Of a stretch of DNA of 64,000 nucleotides, positions 56,158-64,000 are shown one piece after another. Below the pieces are notes generated by a model that saw only the letters and a list, made by a program, of their open reading frames with translations, was not told the DNA's origin and searched no databases. Numbering within the stretch: position 1 is the first letter of the stretch; each line of letters starts with the position of its first letter. The translations under genes were made by a program, and so were the position numbers. Source of the stretch: Muscardinus avellanarius (Eukaryota > Chordata > Mammalia > Rodentia > Gliridae). Location: positions 93,994,529-94,058,528 of the forward strand of contig OY726566.1 of assembly GCA_963383645.1 (NCBI GenBank), given 5' to 3'.

Positions 56158-56483
56158 TGTCTTAACAGTCAATGTATAGAGTATAAATAAAACCAGCTTG
56201 GGGAGAGATAAATATCGGTAGCTGCACAGCATAGAGTCGAGGAAGGGCAAGCGCGTGGGGGATGCCTTCTGCAAGCCAGAGCCTGGCGCTCGTCTAAATG
56301 GCCTGACAGCAGCCTTTCATTGCCTGCGTCAAAATTAATAGACTATAGAGACTTCAGAAATCTTCTTTCAAGTTGACTCAAGAAAATCTATGGGTGGGAG
56401 AAGCAGGAATCTAAGAAGTCAATAGGAGTTATTGTCAAATTTTCCATTTTCTTCCTCCCATTTTTAGAAAATAAAGGCCTGGG
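56158..56483 (+). repeat. 326-bp direct repeat, copy 2
   Basis: Near-identical to 53205-53530. Its right flank (acagaaaacagatggttgat) continues to align weakly with 57450-57500, while the flank of copy 1 does not, which suggests that this is the original location. Confidence 0.95.
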
Positions 56484-57084
56484 GGAAAACAGAAAACAGA
56501 TGGTTGATGGCTTACTTTATCTTTAGGGAAATATATTGCTCCCTCCTTTCCTGTTCTCCTATCTTTCGCAGTCTCTTTTTTTCCCCCTTCATTTATGCAT
56601 TTATTATTCATTCATCAAATATTTGCTGGCTTATTATGGCCAAAATGCTATCTCACAAAGGAAGGAAAAGAAATGAGTCCTGATGACAGTTAATACATCC
56701 ACACAGCGTCCGTTGCCTGACACGGGATGGGCGCCACAGAGGGAGTGCTGGCGGCCTAGTGAGGCTGCCCCAATAGGGACACAGGCTCCTCCCCCTCAGG
56801 TCTGGGCGGTGTCACCCAGGTGTCCACACCTAGCTGGACAGTAGGGCACATTTGCTGCTGTCTTCCCTCTGCTGGACTCACTTCTCAGGATTGGGCAGCC
56901 CAGGTGGGGAGTCCAGGTCATCCTGTGAGGGGTTCGGCCAGGGCCAGGGCCAGGGCCGGGGCTGGGGAGCTGCAGGATCTGCAGAAGGTGGAGGCAGTGA
57001 GAACTCACAGCGTTGATTTCTTGATCAAAGGTTACAGTTCAAGCCCCAGTCTTGTTTCCTCCAGCACCCTCTCCCATGTGCGAT
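56484..57084. other. Unassigned sequence with a short GGGCCA tract
   Basis: Five or so gggcca-type units lie at 56937-56962. No gene; a 121-codon frame here has no recognisable features. Confidence 0.4.
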
Positions 57085-57275
57085 GTAGAGCAAAGACAAA
57101 GCTTTGGAGTCAAGGGGGTCCGTGTTCCAATCTCAGCTCTGCTACTTTAAGAATGCCACGTTGGGTGAGCACCATCACCTCCTGACACTCAAACCTGAAG
57201 GGTGCGTGTAAAACTGTGAGACCAGCCAAGCGCAGTGCTCTGTCACATGGTGGGTGATCGGTAAATAGTGCTGTG
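57085..57275 (+). repeat. MIR
   Basis: The runs agctttggagtcaagggggt, gttccaatctcagctctgct and ggtgggtgatcggtaaatag follow MIR from head to tail. Confidence 0.65.
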
Positions 57276-57334
57276 ACAGCCACCGGGATGGTCCTGCTAG
57301 ATCTCCCTCCACACAGCAACGATCCTAGTCCTTT

Positions 57335-57500
57335 TTATTGGCTGCATCAACATTAATAGAAGAGGGAATTTAAAAATCCTTTCTCCAACATTGTTTCAAG
57401 CACAGGAATCATGGAGGCATCATGAGTTCCAAAATCCATGTACTTCCTTTTCCAGAAAATAAGGGGAACAGAAAAGAGATGCTTGATGCTTTCAGGGGAG
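57335..57500 (+). repeat. Diverged third copy of the 53.2/56.2-kb repeat
   Basis: The runs tgcatcaacattaatagaag, then agaaaataaggggaacag and agatgcttgatgctttcag, parallel the distal half of the 326-bp repeat and its right flank in copy 2. Identity is low, so this is an old duplicate. Confidence 0.5.
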
Positions 57501-58395
57501 CTACCTCACCTGTCCTGTTCCATCCTTCCATCTGTGAAATGAAGGCTTCGTTCTTTTTAGCTGGGACAGTCTGTGACAGGTGAGATAACTCCCCGCTTCC
57601 TGCGCACACCAACCCTGGCCAGAGAGGTGCTGCCTGCAGGAACCTCTTATCCTCCCCGGAGACCTGTAGCATCCCTGAGGAGGGACATCGCTTATTGTCC
57701 CTGGATCTGTCTCTGCTCCTCGCCGCACCTGCAAGACCCAGTGCCGGTGTGATATGGGAAAGGATGAGGTCAGGGATGATTTACATGGCGCTTGGGGACA
57801 ACTCCTGCCCCCTTTAAACTAAGCCCGTGGCCACGCTGGGTCACTTCACATGTCTTTACTTTCAGCCTGACTCTTATCACCACCTGATTTGTTTATTGTT
57901 TGTCTCCTTCAGTAGAACATCGATCGCTCCATGGGGACCAAGACCTCTTCACTGCACCCACGCTGGGACTTCCAGCCAAGCAGCTGAGCACAGAGTGGAC
58001 ACTCCATACCTGAGCATATGGGCAGGCGGGGACACGGGATGTCAACACGGCTAGATCGGGCAACAGCTAACCCACCGTGGTGGCAGACAGTGGCCCACGA
58101 GCATGAGCCCTTTCAAGGTACATGTAAGTGATTTTGACCTGCACAGTAGTGTCAAATCAGATGAACTAGTCCCTCAGCTACATGTCATCCAAATCGATTG
58201 CTAGTCGGATTTCTCATCCTTTTTGTGCCATTTAGGCAGATCTGGAGTCCCAAGAGCAGTGCTGCCACTGGGCAGAGGAAAGAGACATCGATGATCTAGG
58301 CTGATCTTGGGAAAGACCCATAAGTAGGATGGTGAGTTCTCTTTATGAGACACTAATGGAAGATCAGGAAGGTAACAGACCTACAGGCATTTAAA
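57501..58395. other. Unassigned sequence
   Basis: No gene or named repeat was recognised. Confidence 0.4.
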
Positions 58396-58992
58396 ATAAG
58401 GAAATAAAATTCCACTGTATGTATTTCCCATAATTTTGCAATCCATTCATCTGTTGATGGAGACCTGGGTTGGTTCCATATTTTGGCTAATATGAATTGT
58501 GCTGCTATGAACATAGGTATGCATATGTTGCTGCAGTTCTCTGATTTCAACCCCTTTGGAAAAATACCCAGGAGTGGTAGAGCTGGATCATATGGTGGAT
58601 CTGTTCCCAGTTTTCTAATGCAGCTATAAAGAAGAACAAAGTCATGGCATTTGCAAGAAGATGGAAAGCCCTGGAGAACATGATGTTAAGTGAGATCCGC
58701 CAGGCACAGAAGGAGAGGGGACATATGTTTTCTCTAATATGCCCAAACTAAGGAGCATTGGGGATACCAGAGGGACTCCAGATAATGGAGGGGAAACCTC
58801 AGCAAAGCTGGAATGGAAGGATAGGAGAGGAAGAAGGCTGAGGTTGAGTGATGGAGGAGCTACATCTGAATATAAGTATGAATATAGCATGGTTAACCTG
58901 GACACTCATTGCTGGGAGGGGGAAGGGTTAAGGGGAGAGGGGTAGAGGGCACCAAGCACAGTTTAAATGTATACCATTTACAATACAAAAAA
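58396..58992 (+). mobile_element. 5'-inverted L1 insertion
   Basis: The left part (to about 58617) is antisense ORF2: aattccactgtatgtatttc, atccattcatctgttgatgg, gctgctatgaacatagg. The right part (from about 58618) is sense ORF2 end and 3' UTR: agatggaaagccctggagaa, gatgttaagtgagatccgcc, ending tacaatac and an A-run. Joining of an inverted 5' piece to a sense 3' piece is the known result of twin priming. Confidence 0.75.
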
Positions 58993-60590
58993 AAAAAAAA
59001 GAAAATAGGTGCTCACCTGGGCAGGACCAACATGGATGCCTTCTCCACTCCCGCCTTCTCATCCAACAGCTTCTACATCCTGCTTCGTATCCTCCCGGAG
59101 ACTTGTAGCATCGCTGAGGAGGAACACAGTTTGCTCAGACCTGGCTTCTCAGCCTGCCACGGCATCCCTGCTTCTAACTGTTCCCTGAGAGACATGGGGC
59201 AATTCCTAAAGTTGGCCCTCTTAGGTTCTATTTGTCCCTTAACTAACCTAGTTCCCCCCCCCCTTGCCTCTGCCCTCATTAAACATGAGAAAGGATTAAC
59301 CAGCATGTACTTTCTATGTCCTGTGTGACTTCAGCTGGATGTTCCCCCAGTGTCCTTGGGAGCAGTCCATCTGCAGGTGTGAGCGGGACCCTGGACGTCC
59401 CAAGGAAAGTGAAGGAGAAGTGAGCTGGCCTGCCCAGGAGGCCTTCAATCTGGCTTGCTCAAATGCCATCTATTTTTGCTTCATTGATTTTAGCTGTGGC
59501 TGGGACTATGTTTGCCCACTCATTAGAAAGCCCTTCATTTCCTTTTTTTTTTTTTTTTCCCTCATTTAATTTTTCGTCTGCTCTGTCCTTGGCGATGGAA
59601 GTGACTCACTCTGGGTCCGCTGCTCCGCAGCTGGGGGCTCAGTATTTTCCTTCCTGAGTTCAGGCAGAGGCCCGAGTACCACTGGCTTATCCAAGACAGA
59701 ATCGCTTGCAAATGAGCCTTGTTATCAGTGAGTCTGATCAGTGGATGCCCAGAGATGGTATTGTATGCAAAAAGAATGTGGGGTTTGAAGAGATCTCTAT
59801 GGGTCTCACTTTCTAAAAGCAGCAATCCCCCACCCCCATACATACATACACATCCTTCAGAGAAAAAGAAAATAGAGGATTATGGTAAGAAAGAAATGAA
59901 ATGATAAAGTGTTCCACACATAGGAGGCATTCAACAGACATCACGTCTCTTTCCTTACGCCATGTAAGTCGTCTGTATGTTAGAGTCTCTCAGGAAGACG
60001 GAACAATGACTTCCCTGGACTTTGAGGCATGCTCAGCCTCTCCCAAATGCTCACCAACCCTAGTCTTGGTTTATGCCTGGAACCATCTTCTTGAATCTGA
60101 TACAAAATCACACACCTACCAAACCTGTGGTGACAAGGAGGAGAGATTCCACTTCTACTCTAGGCAACCTGCTCCTCATTGTGCAGCTATCTTAACCAAA
60201 GATTGTAGCCAAGGAGGCAAAGTGCAGCAAAACAAAACACCCTACCCACCAGGGTAAGCAGGAACCTTCTGTGCGCCAGAGAAGATACCAGAGAAAGAGA
60301 GTGGAGCAATGGCGCCACCAAGTGTTGCAATTTGGAACGACAGCTTTGACTTCTGTCATTTACCTGTTCATTCAGGCTGCGTTAAGGAGCCTCAACCTGA
60401 AACAGCACCTGGATGGTTAATGCATAGGGTTAACTAGGAGGGTTTACACAGAGGAAACCTCAAACACCTGTGCTAATAAGGGTAGCAGCAAGACAGAGAG
60501 GATGGAGCCCCAGAAATGAATCCTCTGTAGAGAGAAAACAGTAAACATGGAATTACCTAGTGACTGACACAAGAAGCGTTCTGCAAAACA
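58993..60590. other. Unassigned sequence
   Basis: A plus-strand frame of 139 codons (58909-59328) starts in the L1 and has no recognisable features. A C-run lies at 59257-59266 and a T-run at about 59542-59558. No gene. Confidence 0.35.
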
Positions 60591-60985
60591 CCCTTCTTCT
60601 ACCACCTGCGCCAGAATCACCTGGAGAGCTTGGTAAAGGTGAAGATTCTTGGGCCTGTCTCGGGAGCTTATTGAGCACCATTGATGATGACTGGGAGTTT
60701 CGGGGTTTTTTTGTTTTTGTTTTTGGGGATTTTTTTTTTTGTTTTGTTTTTTGGTGGTACTGGGGATGGAACCCTTCTACCTCTGGACTACACTCCCAGA
60801 GCTATATTATATTTTATTTGGAAACAGGGTCTCTTAAGCCAGAGAGGCTGGCTTTGAACCTGCGCGATCCTCCTGTCTCCACCTCCCAAGCGTGGGGGTT
60901 ACAAGGATGCACCACCACGCTCGGCAAGGGAGTTTGTATTTTTAACAGATGCCCCTAGGTGAGTCTCAGGCACATTAAAGTTAAG
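60591..60985 (+). mobile_element. MER20-like DNA transposon split by a SINE
   Basis: Left part: gcgccagaatcacctggaga, gcttggtaaaggtgaagatt. Right part (60927-60985): gtttgtatttttaacagatg, cccctaggtgagtctc. Together they follow MER20 (hAT-Charlie group). Confidence 0.6.
60731..60926 (-). repeat. B1-ID SINE, minus strand, nested in MER20-like element
   Basis: T-rich start, ggtggtactggggatggaac with a short deletion, gaacctgcgcgatcctcctg, and head ending caccacgctcggc. Confidence 0.9.
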
Positions 60986-61112
60986 GACCAGAAAGTGTCC
61001 GGAAGCCAGCAAATGAGAGGCCATGAAGTCTCATCACTGAATTCTGTAAAACAAGAACGTAAAGGCAACTGACAGGAGGAAAAAAATTATTCACTTATTC
61101 ATTTATTTATTT

Positions 61113-61331
61113 TTGTTTTTTATTTATTTCTGTGGTACTGAGAGTGGAACCCAGGGGCTTTTCTACCTCTGGGCTATGCTCCCAAACCTATTTTATACTT
61201 TATTTGGAAGCAGGGTCTCACCAAGTTGCTGAGAGCCTCACTAAGTAGCCGAGGCTGGCTTCCAATCTGTGCGATCCTCCTGTCTCAGCCTCCCAAGTGC
61301 TGGGATTACAAGTGTGAGGCACCACACCCAG
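61113..61331 (-). repeat. B1-ID SINE, minus strand
   Basis: From gtggtactgagagtggaacc to gaggcaccacacccaga. The T-rich tail is of ATTT type. Confidence 0.9.
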
Positions 61332-61358
61332 AAAACAATGACATTTTAAAAAGAGGGA

Positions 61359-61562
61359 GAGCTGAGTGTGGTGGCGCACTTTGTCATCCCAGCATTTGGG
61401 AGGCTGAGACAGGAGGATTGTGGTTGGTGAACAGTCTCAGTTACTTAGTGAGGCCCTTTGCAACTTAGTGAGACCCTGTTTCAAAATAAAGAATAAAAAA
61501 TAGGCTGAGGGTGTAGCTAGGAGGTCGAATGCCCCTGGGTTCCATCCCCAATACCGCAAAAG

Positions 61563-61601
<39 letters not shown>

Positions 61602-61603
61602 GA
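61359..61603 (+). repeat. B1-ID SINE with long (AAAT)n tail
   Basis: From gagctgagtgtggtggcgca to ttccatccccaataccgc, then about ten aaat units. Confidence 0.92.
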
Positions 61604-61611
61604 GAGAGAAA

Positions 61612-61800
61612 TGGGCATGGTGGTGCACACCTAAAATCCTAGGACTTGGGAGGCTGAGGCAGGAAGGAGGATCATAGGTTTGAGGTCTGCCTGAACAACT
61701 TAGGCCCTCCACAACTTACTGAGACCCTGTTCTAAATAAAATAAAGTAGGGCTGGGGGTGTAGCTCAGAGGTAGAATGCCTCTGGGTCCAATTCTGTGGA
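61612..61800 (+). repeat. B1-ID SINE
   Basis: From atgggcatggtggtgcacac to ctgggtccaattctgtgg. It inserted next to the AAAT tail of the previous one. Confidence 0.88.
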
Positions 61801-62759
61801 CTGACCAAACACAATAAATAAACAAGCAGACAAATAACTTGAAGAGAAAGGGAATTCTTGACACTATAGTGGCACAAACATGCACACACATGGACTTGCA
61901 CGCAGAGTCCTAGACGTGGGCCTGGATGAATGTGGCATTGTTTTTGTTTACTGGACCAAGAAGCATTTTAAGCTACTTTTCCTTTTTGTCCAAAAAAAAA
62001 AAAAAAAGATGCTAAGCCTAATAATTTCCCAGCACATTTTAGTATAGAGCAGTCTAGTTCAATTCTGGAGCCTTTAGCCCCTCCAAAGAATGCAAAATCG
62101 ACCTTCTGCCTCCTCCATAAGTTCAACATGGACAGATTCCCAGGCCTCTGAGAGCTCCATTTATTTCCAGGGAGGGAGGATTCAGTGCTGGAGGAAGGTC
62201 TGCGTTCTCTGCCATTGTTTTCTCCCAGGGCCAACAAGGTGCCTGACAGAAGCAAGTTTTCCAGGTATCTGACGACTGAAATGAGTGAGCAATGGGAGGG
62301 AGGGGCTGAGCCGACCTGCTGCATCCTTTCCATGGTTCTCTCCTAGAGCATCTCCCTTCTCCTTCCCTGCATCCCGCTGCAAGTGCATCTCTATTGGCCC
62401 TGCTCTGTTCCTGTGCAGAATGGCCAGAGGGAGGCGCTGCAGGACAGGCGCTCGGCAGTTAGTTGCGGCCTGCTCCGATGGGGTGTCATTTACACAACAC
62501 GGGCACACTGGTGGCTGATAAGCGTAACCCACAAGGCCAGACCTCAGTTTGCTGTGTCTATTTCTGTGGTCTAAACATCCCCTTGTGGCCAATTTCAGGC
62601 CACTCTGTGACATTTCTGAAGACAGAGGACATAGAAGCAACCCCAAGATCAGATAATAGTAGATAATAGAAGAATGTAGTGAAAATAGTGATTAAGTTCG
62701 GAATAGTCATCGCCTTTGTTTCTAATATAAGTTTTTGAATTGTAAAATTTATGTGATTT
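61801..62759. other. Unassigned sequence
   Basis: A minus-strand frame of 154 codons (62182-62646) has no recognisable features. An A-run lies at 61992-62006. No gene. Confidence 0.35.
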
Positions 62760-62966
62760 ATTTATTTTTTTATTTTTTTATTTTTTTGTCGTACTGGGGA
62801 TTGAACCCAGGGTATTGTCCCTCCTGGCTACATCTCCAGACCTAGATTTTACTCTTTATTTTGAAACAGGGCCTCACTAAGTAGCTGAGGCTCCTCACGA
62901 GCCTGTGATCCTCCTGTTTCAGGCTCCCAAGTACTGGGATTACAAGCATGCACCACCAGGCCTGGC
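62760..62966 (-). repeat. B1-ID SINE, minus strand
   Basis: From gtactggggattgaacccag to gcaccaccaggcctggct. Confidence 0.9.
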
Positions 62967-63139
62967 TATGTAATTTAATTTTCAAGATAGATCGTGATAT
63001 TTTTTACAAAATTCCAGAAACTGTAATAATTGGCTCTCATGAGTGAGCACCCTATAATCCTGCCCCCAAGAAACCTAAGGTCAGAGAGGGTTGCCATGGC
63101 CAGCCCTGGGGTGGAATCCCCTGCCAGAGAACGCTACAC

Positions 63140-63240
63140 AGGGCTGTGTTAGTGGGCTCTGGTCCTCATTCTGACATTGCTGGGTTGTGAAACTTGGAGC
63201 CTCTAAGCCTCAGTTTCTTCATCTGTAGGAAGAGACAGCT
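63140..63240 (+). repeat. MIR fragment
   Basis: The runs attgctgggttgtgaaactt and gcctcagtttcttcatctgt match the MIR core. Confidence 0.6.
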
Positions 63241-63605
63241 GAGCCCTCTATACCTTCTCTCTTCTCCCCACTTTGCTGTGGATTCAGGGGTCCCCGGGCA
63301 CTCACGGGCATGTAAGGGAGCCTCTGTCCCTAGAGCCACTTGGAAGAGAGGCTCCAACGCATGGAAAACTTTACCCAAGAGCACAGCTGCCCATTCGTGG
63401 CAAGATTCCAGCTGCATGGACAGGATTTCCCCCAGAAATTCCAGAGAGGGGTGCGGCTGTGCCAGTGGATTGGTGCAGGCCTTTAGGACCTCAGCCCTGA
63501 GTTTCTCTGGAAACTTCCAGCCCTGGGCCCTTCCTCTCTCTTCCAGGGATGATGCCGGTAGGATAGGAGGTCACAGGGAATAGAGAATATACTAAATTCC
63601 ACTCT
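63241..63605. other. Unassigned sequence
   Basis: Overlapping frames (the longest is 129 codons) without recognisable features. No named repeat. Confidence 0.35.
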
Positions 63606-63822
63606 TTTTTTTTTTTTTTTTTGGTACTGGAGATTGAACCCAGGAGCATTCTTCCTCAGAGCTATACTCCCAGTCCTATTTTATTTTTTTAATTTCATAA
63701 CAGAGTCTTACTAAGTTGCTGGGGACCTCTGTAAATTGTTGAAGCTGGACTCAAATCTGTGATTCTCCTGTCTTAGCCTCCCAAGTAGTAGGATTACAGA
63801 TGTGCGCCACCATGCCATGGCT
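63606..63822 (-). repeat. B1-ID SINE, minus strand
   Basis: T-run, ggtactggagattgaaccca, and head ending gccaccatgccatggct. Confidence 0.9.
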
Positions 63823-63914
63823 AAATTCCACTTTAAAATGGTGAATTTTAGGTTAGGTGAATTATATCCCAATTTTATTGTTTTTTATTTTTTTAATTGA
63901 TTTATTAATTTATT

Positions 63915-64000
63915 TATTTTTGGTGGTGCTGGGGTTCCTGAAAACCCTTCTACCTCCAGGCTACACTCCCAGACCCATTTTATATATTTTTTAAATTTGG
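63915..64000 (-). repeat. B1-ID SINE, minus strand, cut by window edge
   Basis: The runs ggtggtgctggggttcctga and aacccttctacctccaggct identify the CpG-rich subfamily tail. The head lies outside the window. Confidence 0.87.

Overview
The window reads as non-coding mammalian nuclear DNA from a squirrel-family rodent (Sciuridae; genus not decidable). The main evidence is roughly three dozen short SINEs in which a B1/7SL-like head (g-t-g-g-t-g-g-c-g-c-a-c, taatcccagc) is fused to an ID/tRNA-Ala-like tail (tgtagctcrgaggtagaatg, ccagtacc). Young L1 3' ends ending in a gcaccaataaa motif fit the same group. MIR, MER20-like, MaLR-like LTR and old L1 remnants confirm a placental mammal. I found no host protein-coding gene, rRNA, CRISPR or prokaryotic operon. 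The longer open frames are L1 ORF1, simple-repeat translations or chance frames.

Layout. 1-9.4 kb: an ancient antisense L1, SINEs, a MaLR-like LTR, a MIR split by a SINE, and a 148-bp inverted repeat. 9.57-12.35 kb and 16.88-19.66 kb: two copies of one unusual ORF1-only L1-type retroelement. Each has a GC-rich 5' UTR with ETS/YY1-like sites, ORF1, a block of antisense L1 ORF2-derived sequence in place of ORF2, and an L1-type 3' end. Copy 1 has an open ORF1 and a 16-bp target-site duplication. Copy 2 has a nonsense codon and sits in the A/T tail of an older antisense L1 fragment (to 20.2 kb). 20-34 kb: old repeats, an NDUFA3 processed pseudogene on the minus strand (24.1-24.4 kb), an L1 3' end, a GA microsatellite and an ancient L1 ORF2 remnant. 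34-50 kb: an ancient L1 3' region, a very long TTTC/TTC/TC tract, a perfect 32-bp palindrome (37.57 kb), several MaLR-like LTRs and a long G/A-rich array (42.4-42.7 kb). 50-64 kb: MIRs, SINEs, a 326-bp near-identical direct repeat (53.2 and 56.16 kb), a 5'-inverted L1 (58.4-59.0 kb), a MER20-like element and more SINEs.

There is no gene network. The functional logic is that of retrotransposons: autonomous L1s presumably supply ORF2 protein, and the SINEs, the processed pseudogene and the ORF1-only elements use it. The most notable system is the ORF1-only composite element, which resembles half-L1 (HAL1) elements but carries an antisense ORF2-derived block. Boundaries of old repeats were judged by eye from remembered consensus sequences and are approximate.
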